From Bog-532 sp963830385 (GTDB lineage Bacteria > Actinomycetota > Actinomycetes > Streptosporangiales > Streptosporangiaceae), in the NCBI GenBank assembly GCA_963830385.1, contig CAWHMD010000001.1:14521-78520 (forward strand): DNA of 64,000 nt, in the 5' to 3' direction. Made by a program: the position numbers and the translations under genes. Each line of letters opens with the position of its first letter. Positions within the stretch are counted from its first letter, which is position 1. The notes beneath the pieces were generated by a model. It saw only the letters and a program-made list of their open reading frames with translations, was not told the DNA's origin and ran no database searches. Shown here piece by piece: positions 37,521-45,421 of this stretch.

Positions 37521-38948
37521 TCAGTCGGCCAGCGCGGCGGCGATGGCGCGGCGGACGTCTTCGACCTCACGGACCTCCATGAGGCCGCTGAGGCCACCCA
37601 GGCCGTCGCCGCCGGACCCGGACCCCGAGCCGGAGGCGCTGGCCGGGGTGAGGCCGCCGACGCCGGCCGGGACGATCGCCCGCCGGAAACCCATCCGCTC
37701 GGCCTCGGCCAGCCGCCGGGGGATGCCGCTTACCCGCCGGACCTCGCCGGCCAGCCCGACCTCGCCCACGGCGATGACGCCGGCCGGGACGCTCAGGTTC
37801 GACGTCGAGCTGGCCAGGGCCAGCGCCAGCGCCAGGTCGACGGACGGCTCGGTCAGCCGGACCCCGCCGACGGTGGCGGCGTAGACGTCCTGACGGCCGA
37901 GGCGGATGTCGGCGTGGCGCTGCAGCACGGCCAGCACCATGCCCACCCGCGAGCCGTCCAGGCCCGAGGTGACCCGGCGGGGCATGTCCAGCACCGAGGG
38001 CCCGACCAGCGTCTGCACCTCGGCGACGAGCGGACGGCGGCCCTCCAGGGTGACGGTGACGCAGGTGCCGGGGACCGGCTCGCTGCGCTGGGACAGGAAC
38101 AGCCCGCTCGGGTCGGGCAGCCCGATCAGCCCATACTCGCCCAGGTCGAAGCAGCCGACCTCGTCGGTCGGGCCGTAGCGGTTCTTCACCGCCCGGACCA
38201 TGCGCAGCTGGGAGTGCCGGTCGCCCTCGAAGTTCAGCACCACGTCGACCATGTGCTCCAGCGTGCGCGGCCCGGCGATCGACCCGTCCTTGGTCACGTG
38301 GCCGACCAGGATCGTGGCCAGCGCGCGCTCCTTGGCCGCGGCCATCAGCGCGGCCGACACCTCGCGGACCTGGGTCACCCCGCCCGGCACGCCGTCCACG
38401 CCGCCCGCCGAGATCGTCTGCACCGAGTCGACGACCAGCAGGTCCGGCCGGACGGTCTCCACGTGGCCGAGCACCGCGGCCAGGTCCGTCTCGGCCGCCA
38501 GGTACAGGTTGTCGCTGACCGCGCCGATCCGGTCGGCCCGCAGCCGGACCTGGGCGGCGGACTCCTCGCCGGTGACGTACAGCACCTTGCGCGACCCCGC
38601 CACCAGCGCCGCCGCCTCCAGCAGCAGGGTGGACTTGCCGACCCCGGGCTCGCCCGCCAGCAACAGCACCGCGCCCGGCACCAGGCCGCCGCCGAGCACC
38701 CGGTCCAGCTCGTCCATGCCGGTCGGCTGGGCGCTGGCCGCCCTGGCGTCCACGTCGCCGATGGGCACGGCCGGCGTGCTCACCGGGCCCGGCCCGACCC
38801 CCCGGACCCCGGCCCGGACCAGCCGGGGGACACCGGCTTCCTCGATCGTTCCCCAGGCCTGGCACTCGCCGCACCGGCCGACCCACTTCGCGGCCTGCCA
38901 GCCGCACTCCGAACAGCGGTAGGCACTGCCCGCGGTTGACTTCGCCAT
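37521..38948 (-). CDS. radA: DNA repair protein RadA
   Basis: This is a RecA-like helicase that drives branch migration in recombination. A zinc finger (YRCSECGWQAAKWVGRCGECQ) stands at the N-terminus. Walker A GEPGVGKSTLLLEAA, the RadA motif region VKNRYGPTDEVG (Tyr where KNRFG is usual) and the Lon-like C-terminal domain (SVDLALALALASS, GVIAVGEVGLAGEVRRV) follow. A Gly/Ser/Asp insertion near the C-terminus (SASGSGSGSGGDG) is extra. ATG 38948 gives 475 residues. disA is not beside it. Confidence 0.93.
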   Translation of the reverse strand: MAKSTAGSAYRCSECGWQAAKWVGRCGECQAWGTIEEAGVPRLVRAGVRGVGPGPVSTPAVPIGDVDARAASAQPTGMDELDRVLGGGLVPGAVLLLAGEPGVGKSTLLLEAAALVAGSRKVLYVTGEESAAQVRLRADRIGAVSDNLYLAAETDLAAVLGHVETVRPDLLVVDSVQTISAGGVDGVPGGVTQVREVSAALMAAAKERALATILVGHVTKDGSIAGPRTLEHMVDVVLNFEGDRHSQLRMVRAVKNRYGPTDEVGCFDLGEYGLIGLPDPSGLFLSQRSEPVPGTCVTVTLEGRRPLVAEVQTLVGPSVLDMPRRVTSGLDGSRVGMVLAVLQRHADIRLGRQDVYAATVGGVRLTEPSVDLALALALASSTSNLSVPAGVIAVGEVGLAGEVRRVSGIPRRLAEAERMGFRRAIVPAGVGGLTPASASGSGSGSGGDGLGGLSGLMEVREVEDVRRAIAAALAD

Positions 38949-39108
38949 GGCTGGCACATTAACGCCGGGGGGTGACAATCGGGCGGGACACGGGCGCCCG
39001 GGCCGGTTGGAGCAATCCGTGCCGGCGTCAAACTAAGCTTGCTCGACGGAGCACCGTGTAGCTGGCCCGAGTAGCCAGCACCGTGCAGGTTGCGTGGAGG
39101 GAAGGCCA

Positions 39109-39933
39109 TTGAGCGACGCTGAGCGGGCGGCCAGGACGCCCGTCGCGCTGTCCACGTCGTCCGTCTACCCGGACCGGACGCCCGACGCCTTCGAGACGGC
39201 CGCGCGCCTCGGGTACGACGGCATCGAGGTCATGGTCTACACCGACCCGGTGAGCCAGGACGTCGACGTGATCAAGCGGCTCATCGACTACCACCAGTTG
39301 CCGGTGCTGGCCGTGCACGCCCCGAGCCTGCTGCTCACCCAGCGGGTCTGGGGCCGCGAACCGTGGGAGAAGATCCGGCGGTCCCAGGACATGGCCGAGC
39401 AGCTCGGGGCCAGGGTCGTAGTGGTGCACCCGCCGTTCCGCTGGCAACGCGACTACGCGGTGGACTTCGAGACCGGCCTGGCCGCGATGGAGGCCGAGAC
39501 CGACATCGTCTTCGCGGTCGAGAACATGTTCCCGCTGCGGGCCCGCGGCCGGGAGATCGCGCCCTACGCGCCCAGCTGGGACCCCACCGACATCGACTGC
39601 GCCAGCGTGACCATCGACCTGTCACACACCGCCGCGTCCGGCTCGGACGCGATGGCGATGGCCAGCGCGGTGGGCGACCGGCTGGCGCACGTGCACCTGG
39701 CCGACGGCACCGGGGTGCCGAACGGCCCGTTCCCCGACGAGCACCTGGTCCCCGGCCGCGGCAGCCAGCCCTGCGCCGAGTTCCTGCACCGCCTGGCCGC
39801 GACCGGCTACCAGGGGATGGTCGTGCTCGAGGTCAACACCCGCCGTGCCCTCAGCCGCGACGACCGCGAGGCCGACCTGGCCGAGTCGCTGGCCTTCGCC
39901 CGCGAGCACCTGACCCAGGTCCCCGCCCGCTAG
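39109..39933 (+). CDS. Sugar phosphate isomerase/epimerase (xylose isomerase-like TIM barrel)
   Basis: This is a 274-residue barrel of the AP endonuclease 2/xylose isomerase-like family: AARLGYDGIEVMVY, LAVHAPSLLL, ARVVVVHPPFRWQRDY, VFAVENMFPL, VTIDLSHTAAS, LAHVHLADG and MVVLEVNTR hold the usual metal-binding His, Glu and Asp residues. The substrate is unknown. Start TTG 39109 follows GGAGGGAAGG; GTG 39094 overlaps that site. Confidence 0.8.
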   Translation: MSDAERAARTPVALSTSSVYPDRTPDAFETAARLGYDGIEVMVYTDPVSQDVDVIKRLIDYHQLPVLAVHAPSLLLTQRVWGREPWEKIRRSQDMAEQLGARVVVVHPPFRWQRDYAVDFETGLAAMEAETDIVFAVENMFPLRARGREIAPYAPSWDPTDIDCASVTIDLSHTAASGSDAMAMASAVGDRLAHVHLADGTGVPNGPFPDEHLVPGRGSQPCAEFLHRLAATGYQGMVVLEVNTRRALSRDDREADLAESLAFAREHLTQVPAR

Positions 39934-39956
39934 CAACGGGGCGCCCGGCCGAGCGT

Positions 39957-40001
39957 GGTGCTTGCTGGGCGTTTGCTATTGCAAGCACCCGGAGGTAATA
40001 C
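39957..40001 (+). promoter_or_regulatory. Inverted repeat and promoter before the XRE regulator
   Basis: GGTGCTTGC (39957-39965) and GCAAGCACC (39981-39989) are perfect 9-base inverted arms with 15 bases between. TTGCTA (39973-39978) and TAATAC (39996-40001) make a plausible -35/-10 pair with a 17-base spacer inside and beside this repeat. Transcription would then start at or next to the ATG at 40009, giving a leaderless mRNA. Autoregulation by the XRE protein is likely but inferred. Confidence 0.5.
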
Positions 40002-40008
40002 TGAAGGT

Positions 40009-40512
40009 ATGCCTCAGGTCAACATGAACTCGATCGGTGACTACATCCGCGAGCAGCGCGAGCAGGCGAAGATCTCGCTGCGCCAGCTCTCTCAGGCCGC
40101 GGGCGTCTCCAACCCTTATCTCAGCCAGATCGAGCGCGGGCTGCGCAAGCCGAGCGCCGAGATCCTGCAGCAGATCGCCAAGGGCCTGCGGATCTCCGCG
40201 GAGGCGCTGTACGTGCAGGCCGGCATCCTCGAGGACCAGCCCGCCGACTCCGGCGTGCGGTCCGCCCTGCTGGCCGACCCGAGCCTGTCCGAGCGGCAGA
40301 AGCAGGTGCTGATCGAGATCTACGAGTCGTTCCGCAAGGAGAACGGGGTGACCGGCGACGCCACCGTGTCGGTGCTGCCGCGCGCGGTGACGGCCGAGCC
40401 CGAGCCCCGCCCGGACCGGCCCAGCAGCCGCGACCGCACCTGGTCGGCCGTCACCGATGACACCACCGACCCCGTGACCGGAACGGGACCATCATCCGGT
40501 CACAACGGATAG
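40009..40512 (+). CDS. XRE-family transcriptional regulator
   Basis: This is a 167-residue DNA-binding protein. The N-terminal HTH (IGDYIREQREQAKISLRQL, AAGVSNPYLSQIERGLRKPS) is followed by LQQIAKGLRISAEALYVQAG. A helical segment (SLSERQKQVLIEIYESFRKE) and a Pro/Arg/Ser-rich disordered tail come after. From memory it corresponds to the regulator beside hbhA in mycobacteria; hbhA is not present here. The DUF2516 gene follows 9 bases after the stop. Confidence 0.85.
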   Translation: MPQVNMNSIGDYIREQREQAKISLRQLSQAAGVSNPYLSQIERGLRKPSAEILQQIAKGLRISAEALYVQAGILEDQPADSGVRSALLADPSLSERQKQVLIEIYESFRKENGVTGDATVSVLPRAVTAEPEPRPDRPSSRDRTWSAVTDDTTDPVTGTGPSSGHNG

Positions 40513-40521
40513 CGTGGTGCC

Positions 40522-40863
40522 GTGCTGACCGGTGCGGCCATGACGCCGCTGAATTGGTTCTTCGCCGCGCTCTCGATCGCGGCCTTCGTCTTCGAGGCCT
40601 GGGCGTTCGTTGACGCGGTCCGCCGGCCGGCGGCCGCGTTCACGGCGGTGGGCAAGCAGACCAAGCCGATCTGGCTGATCATCCTGGGCGTGTCCATGGT
40701 CGTCGGCCTCGGCTACGCCTTCTACCTGCGCGGCGCGTCGGTGACCTCGATCCTCCCGGTCGCCGCGTTCGTGGCCGCCGCGGTCTACATGGCCGACGTG
40801 CACCCGAAGGTCAAGGAGTTCAAGACCGGCCACACCCACTCTGGTCCGTACGGACCGTGGTAA
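40522..40863 (+). CDS. DUF2516 membrane protein
   Basis: This 113-residue protein has hydrophobic helices at NWFFAALSIAAFVFEAWAFV, PIWLIILGVSMVVGLGYAFY and ILPVAAFVAAAVYMADV, then a hydrophilic C-terminus (HPKVKEFKTGHTHSGPYGPW). The central FVDAVRRP and KPIWLIIL blocks mark DUF2516, a small actinobacterial family of unknown role. Start GTG 40522; ATG 40540 is an alternative. Confidence 0.85.
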   Translation: MLTGAAMTPLNWFFAALSIAAFVFEAWAFVDAVRRPAAAFTAVGKQTKPIWLIILGVSMVVGLGYAFYLRGASVTSILPVAAFVAAAVYMADVHPKVKEFKTGHTHSGPYGPW

Positions 40864-40932
40864 CGGCCTTTTCAGCATTTCGGAAATTCGGAAAAGGTCA
40901 CACGGGGCCGGTGTGCCGGGTGGGCTGCGGGC

Positions 40933-41892
40933 TCAGTTCGGCAGGGCGAGCAAGGCGACCGGCACCACGACGATCAGCGTGGCGGCGCAGCAGATCGCGA
41001 ACTGGACCGCCAGCGGCGGTGGCGGCTTCGGGGTCATGATGCGGGTCACCCGGGCCGTCATCTCGCCTTCGTGGGCGGCGCCGGAGACGGCCAGGGCGCC
41101 ATCCGGGGCGCTGTCGGCCCCGCCGCAGCCGGCCGTGCCGAACCGGGCCAGCGCGCCCGCCAGGGCGCGGGCGGACCGGGCCCGCAGCGCCCGGTCGTCG
41201 GCCAGCATCTCGATCAGCAGGGCCACCGACTCGTGCGCATCGGCGCAGGTCCGGGACCAGCCGAAGGCCCGGCGCAGCGCGGTGAACGGCAGCACCACCA
41301 GATCGTGACGCTCGCGCAGGTGTGCCCGCTCGTGGGCCAGCACCGCGGCCAGCTCGGCCGGGCGGAGCAGGTCGAGCGCGCCCACGCTGACCACGATCTT
41401 GGAACGCAGGCCGGGCAGGCAGTAGGCGGCCGCGGCCGGATGGTCGACGACCAGCGCGCCGGGCGCCTTCGGGTCACCGCGGCCGAGCAGCGCGAGCAGC
41501 TCCTGCTGCCGCCGCCGGGCGCGGACCACGATGATCGCCGACGCCAGCAGCACCCAGCACAGCTGTCCGAGCAGAGCCAGTCCCATCACCAGGCTGGCCA
41601 GCCGCAGCATCACCGCCAGCACCGGCTGACCGGCCGGGAACAGACTCCCGTGGGCGGACATCCGGGCGACCTTGACCACCCCGTCGGCCACGCTGGTCGA
41701 TCCCGCGGGCAGGCCGATCTCGATCAGCGCACCGACCGTGGCCAGGCCTCCGCCCAGGCCGAGCGCCTGCCACAGCAGGATGGCAGCGCCTGGCGACCGC
41801 CGGGGCCACCGTGCGGCGCCCAGCACGGCCGAGCCTCGTACGCAGCCGATGGCGACGGCGGCCAGCAGGGCCGCGTCGGCCGGTCCAGTCAT
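40933..41892 (-). CDS. M56-family (BlaR1-like) membrane metallopeptidase
   Basis: This 319-residue membrane protein has helices near the N-terminus, at ~100-125 (LASLVMGLALLGQLCWVLLASAI, interior) and at the C-terminus (FAICCAATLIVVVPVALLAL). The zinc motif HERAH lies in LAAVLAHERAHLRERHDLVV. No penicillin-binding sensor domain is attached, unlike full BlaR1. Its start overlaps the BlaI-type stop by one base (TAATG). Such pairs usually use the protease to inactivate the repressor. Confidence 0.88.
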   Translation of the reverse strand: MTGPADAALLAAVAIGCVRGSAVLGAARWPRRSPGAAILLWQALGLGGGLATVGALIEIGLPAGSTSVADGVVKVARMSAHGSLFPAGQPVLAVMLRLASLVMGLALLGQLCWVLLASAIIVVRARRRQQELLALLGRGDPKAPGALVVDHPAAAAYCLPGLRSKIVVSVGALDLLRPAELAAVLAHERAHLRERHDLVVLPFTALRRAFGWSRTCADAHESVALLIEMLADDRALRARSARALAGALARFGTAGCGGADSAPDGALAVSGAAHEGEMTARVTRIMTPKPPPPLAVQFAICCAATLIVVVPVALLALPN

Positions 41893-42299
41893 TAGCCCCC
41901 GCCGTCACCTTCGATCTCGTCCAGAGCTCCACGGAGTGCGCTGGCCTCTGCCCCGGATACCGACTTGGCAAACCGAGCGAGCGCGGCCGACCGGTCGCCG
42001 GTCTGTTCCAGCGCGGTCAGCATCAGCTCGGTCACGTACGCTTCCCTGGTCGCGGCCGGCCGGTAACGCCAGGCGCGGCCGTCCCGCTCACGCCGGGCGA
42101 AGCCTTTTTTGGCCAAGCGGTCCAGCACCGTCATCACGGTGGTGTGCGCGAGGTCACGTTCGGTAAGCTGTGCGCTGACCTCACGGACCGTGAGTGACTG
42201 GGGCGTCCCCCAGAGTACGTCCATGATCGCGCGTTCGAGGTCGCCAAGCCGGTTCACATTGGCCACTTTACCCACGCGGGTTGTCGGCGAACCGCTCAT
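41892..42299 (-). CDS. BlaI/MecI/CopY-family repressor
   Basis: This is a winged-helix repressor: RLGDLERAIMDVLWGTPQSL, REVSAQLTERDLAHTTVMTVLDRLAKKGF and RERDGRAWRYRP are family hallmarks. The C-terminal helix is the dimerisation and cleavage region. ATG 42299 (MSGSPTTRVGK) is chosen; GTG codons at 42275, 42266 and 42257 and a longer frame to 42383 are possible, with no clear ribosome site to decide. It is the partner of the downstream M56 peptidase. Confidence 0.85.
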   Translation of the reverse strand: MSGSPTTRVGKVANVNRLGDLERAIMDVLWGTPQSLTVREVSAQLTERDLAHTTVMTVLDRLAKKGFARRERDGRAWRYRPAATREAYVTELMLTALEQTGDRSAALARFAKSVSGAEASALRGALDEIEGDGGG

Positions 42300-42437
42300 A
42301 GCACGCAGACCGGCCGCCGGGCCGGGTGCTGCCGAGTCCGCTTCGATCACGCTCTGCTTCCAGGGGATATGTCGTTCAGCCACGGGGAAAACCGTGGTCC
42401 GAGGGTGAGATTACCCAGCGGCCGGCGGGTGCGCCGG

Positions 42438-42986
42438 TCAACGGGCCGAATTGTGCTCCGGGTCGGCGAACCGGGCGAAGGCCTGCAGGTTGGCCAGGCT
42501 CTCGCCGTTCTTGGCCCGCCACGCCCACTCGCGGCGGATCGCGGATGCGAACCCCAGCTCCAGGGCGGCGTCGAAGTTCTCGTCAGCATAACTGAGGACA
42601 CAGCCGAGGATGCGGTCGATCTCGGCGGCCGAGATCGCCGCCAGCGGCAGGCGGCCGACCAGGTACACGTCCCCGACCTGGTCGACGGCGAAGTGCACGC
42701 CGTAGGTGCGGCCGTTGCGCTCCAGCAGGAACCGGTAGAACCGCGCGTGGTTCTCGTCCGGCCGCCGGCAGAAGAACGCCTCCACGTGCAGGCTGTGGCG
42801 GCCCGCGATCAGCCAGGTCATCGTGGCCAGCTTGTGCTCGCCGGCCAGCTTGACCAGGTAGGCGCCGGCGCTGGGGTGCTCGGACGGCAGGTCCAGCTCC
42901 TTCAGCGCCGCCTCGATGGCGGCCGCGGCGGCCGCGGGCTCGGCGGCCGCGGTCTCGGCCGGGCCTTCGGCGGGAGTCTCGGTCAC
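42438..42986 (-). CDS. YbjN-domain protein
   Basis: This 182-residue protein has an Ala-rich start (TAAAEPAAAAAAIEAALKEL) and then a YbjN/DUF1790-type fold resembling a type III secretion chaperone (LATMTWLIAGRHSLHVEAFF, FYRFLLERNGRTYGVHFAVD, VGDVYLVGRLPLAAISAAEI). It directly follows mshA with a 4-base overlap, the same order as in mycobacteria. Its role in mycothiol metabolism, if any, is unknown. Confidence 0.85.
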   Translation of the reverse strand: MTETPAEGPAETAAAEPAAAAAAIEAALKELDLPSEHPSAGAYLVKLAGEHKLATMTWLIAGRHSLHVEAFFCRRPDENHARFYRFLLERNGRTYGVHFAVDQVGDVYLVGRLPLAAISAAEIDRILGCVLSYADENFDAALELGFASAIRREWAWRAKNGESLANLQAFARFADPEHNSAR

Positions 42987-44251
42987 GCCTCCACCGTAGC
43001 CCGGGCCTCGTCCATCGCCCCCGAGTAGACCCCCAGCAGCTGGTCGACCGCGGCCGACCAGCCGAACCCGGACGCGTGCCGCAGCGCGCCCGCCGCCAGC
43101 CGCTCGAGCTTGGCCGGGGCCGCCGCCAGCTGGCGCAGCACCCGGGCGTAGTCGGCCGGTTCGTGGCTGTCCACCAGCACTCCCGACTGGCCGTGCCGGA
43201 CCGCCGTGCGCAGGCCGCCGACCGCGGCCGCCACCACCGGCGTGCCGCACGCCTGGGCCTCCAGGGCGACCAGGCCGAACGACTCGGAGTAGGAGGGCAC
43301 GGTGACGACGGTCGCGGCCCGGTACCAGTCGGCCAGCTCGGACTGGGCACACGGCGGCTCCAGCCGGACCACGCCGGCCAGGCCGAGCCGGGCGGCCAGC
43401 TGGGTGACCATGTCCGGGTCGCCCAGGCCGGGCCCGCTCGGGCCGCCGACGAACACCACCGCCAGCCGGCGGGCCAGGGCCGGGTCGTCCTCGATCATCC
43501 GGGCCACCGCGTGCAGCAGGATGTCCGGGCCCTTGAGCGGCTGCATCCGGCCGGCGAACAGCAGCATCACCGCGTCGGCGGGCACCCCCAGCGCCCGCCG
43601 GGCGGCCTGCTGGTCGCCGGGCCGGAAGACGGACAGATCCACCCCGGGGTGCACGGTCTTGACCCGGGCCGGGTCGGCCCCGTAGAGCCCGATCAGCTGC
43701 CGCGCCTCCTCGGCGGTGTTGGCCACCAGCCGGTCGGCCGCCGCCACCACCTCTTCCTCACCCCGGATACGGGTGTCCGGCTCGGCCGAGTCGCCGGTGG
43801 CCAGGGCGGCGTTCTTGACCTTGCCGAGGGTGTGCATGGACTGCACCAGCGGCACCCCCCAGCGCTCCTTGGCCACGGCCCCGACCTGGCCGGACAGCCA
43901 GTAGTGGGCGTGCACGAGGTCGTACCGGCCGGGCGCGTAGGCGGCCTCGATGCGCTGGACCTCGAACGTGAAGTGGCAGATCTGGGCGGGGATGTCCGCC
44001 TTGTCCAGCTCCTCGAACGGGCCGGCCGTCACGTGCCGGACCAGCACTCCGGGGGCCAGCTCGGTGACCGGCGGGGCGTCCCGGGAAACCGCGCGGGTGA
44101 AGATCTCCACCTCGGTGCCGCGGGCGGCCAGTCGCTTCGCCACCTCGACCACGTAGACGTTGAGACCCCCGGCATCGCCGGTTCCTGGCTGGTCGAGCGG
44201 TGACGTATGAACGCTGATCGTCGCGATCCGCCTCGGGACGCTTCGCGGCAC
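42983..44251 (-). CDS. mshA: D-inositol-3-phosphate glycosyltransferase (mycothiol synthesis)
   Basis: This GT4 retaining glycosyltransferase transfers GlcNAc to inositol-3-phosphate, the first committed step to mycothiol. It has a GT-B fold with the N-terminal block ISVHTSPLDQPGTGDAGGLN, then LVHAHYWLSGQVG, TVHPGVDLSVFRPGD, FAGRMQPLKGPDIL and SYSESFGLVALEAQACGTP. GTG 44251 follows GGAGG at 9 bases and gives 422 residues; the frame is open further upstream, but that stretch is unlike the family. Together with Lsr2 and CarD this marks an actinomycete. Confidence 0.93.
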   Translation of the reverse strand: MPRSVPRRIATISVHTSPLDQPGTGDAGGLNVYVVEVAKRLAARGTEVEIFTRAVSRDAPPVTELAPGVLVRHVTAGPFEELDKADIPAQICHFTFEVQRIEAAYAPGRYDLVHAHYWLSGQVGAVAKERWGVPLVQSMHTLGKVKNAALATGDSAEPDTRIRGEEEVVAAADRLVANTAEEARQLIGLYGADPARVKTVHPGVDLSVFRPGDQQAARRALGVPADAVMLLFAGRMQPLKGPDILLHAVARMIEDDPALARRLAVVFVGGPSGPGLGDPDMVTQLAARLGLAGVVRLEPPCAQSELADWYRAATVVTVPSYSESFGLVALEAQACGTPVVAAAVGGLRTAVRHGQSGVLVDSHEPADYARVLRQLAAAPAKLERLAAGALRHASGFGWSAAVDQLLGVYSGAMDEARATVEA

Positions 44252-44440
44252 GGGCAAGCACCTCCGACTTTGCAACCACGACGTCTCACCGAGTCTTCCC
44301 TGTTGGCTAGCCCACTCACCACAGGCGCTCAAGGCGTCGCCTTCCCTCCTCGCTCGGCGCTCGTTCCTCGCTTCTCGCTCGTCAGTCCAGGCAACGCCGC
44401 GCCTGCGGTTCGTGGGCCCCCATGCCGATAACCTGGCGGC

Positions 44441-45184
44441 ATGGGAACTCTTGTGCTGCTGCGCCATGGTGAGAGCGAGTGGAATTCCAAGGGACTTTTT
44501 ACCGGATGGGTGGATGTGCCCCTGTCCGAGACCGGGGCTGACGAGGCCCGGAACGCCGGCCGGCTGCTGAGTGAGGCGGGTATCCACGCGGACGTGCTGT
44601 ACACGTCGGTGCTGACCAGGGCCATCCAGACCGCGAACATCGCGCTGGACGTGGCCGGCCTGCTGTGGCTGCCGGTCCATCGCTCCTGGCGGCTGAACGA
44701 GCGTCACTACGGGGCCCTGCAGGGCAAGGACAAGGCCCAGACCCGGCAGGAGTTCGGCGACGAGCAGTTCATGATCTGGCGGCGGTCCTACGACGTTCCG
44801 CCGCCGCCGATCGCCGACGACAACCAGTTCTCGCAGGCCGGTGACCCGCGGTACGCGCTGCTGCCGCCGGATCTGCGGCCGCGGACCGAGTGCCTGAAGG
44901 ACGTCCAGGAGCGCATGCTGCCCTACTGGTACGACTCGGTCGTGCCCGACCTCGCGGCCGGCCGGACCGTGCTGGTCACGGCGCACGGCAACTCGCTGCG
45001 GGCGCTGGTCAAGCACCTGGACGGCATCGGCGACGACGAGATCGCGGAGCTGAACATCCCGACCGGGATCCCGCTCGTGTACGACCTGGACGACGATTTC
45101 CGGCCGGTGGAAAAGGGCGGCCAGTACCTGGACCCGCGGGCCGCCGTGGAGGCGGCCGAGGCGGTCAGGAACCAGGGCCGCTAG
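44441..45184 (+). CDS. gpmA: 2,3-bisphosphoglycerate-dependent phosphoglycerate mutase
   Basis: This is a glycolytic enzyme interconverting 3- and 2-phosphoglycerate. LVLLRHGESEWN holds the phosphorylated His; LYTSVLTRAIQTANIAL, RLNERHYGALQGKDKA and VLVTAHGNSLRALVKHL complete the active site. It has 247 residues. It is divergent from mshA and upstream of the kinase-response regulator pair, as in mycobacteria. Confidence 0.95.
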   Translation: MGTLVLLRHGESEWNSKGLFTGWVDVPLSETGADEARNAGRLLSEAGIHADVLYTSVLTRAIQTANIALDVAGLLWLPVHRSWRLNERHYGALQGKDKAQTRQEFGDEQFMIWRRSYDVPPPPIADDNQFSQAGDPRYALLPPDLRPRTECLKDVQERMLPYWYDSVVPDLAAGRTVLVTAHGNSLRALVKHLDGIGDDEIAELNIPTGIPLVYDLDDDFRPVEKGGQYLDPRAAVEAAEAVRNQGR

Positions 45185-45190
45185 GAGGAC

Positions 45191-45209
45191 GGGGCGTGAG
45201 GAACGCCCC
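45191..45209 (+). terminator. Hairpin after gpmA
   Basis: GGGGCGT and ACGCCCC form a perfect 7-pair stem with a 5-base loop (GAGGA), starting 6 bases after the gpmA stop. No T-tract follows, so termination is uncertain. Confidence 0.45.
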
Positions 45210-45421
45210 TCCGCCGGGCGGCAACCAGGTGTGCGCCGGAGAGATCGCAAATGTCCGGATAATGGACTGGTGGGAAACAGTCCGGTAATAGTCGCATGTC
45301 ACCGGCCCCTGTTTGCGGTGCCCGGCATGGGGCCGTTTACGATCGGGTGCGTGGGCCTGAGCTGTTCCGATGCGACGCCGCCAGGAACGAGCGGCGGGAT
45401 TCAGCCATTGAGGGAGCAGCA

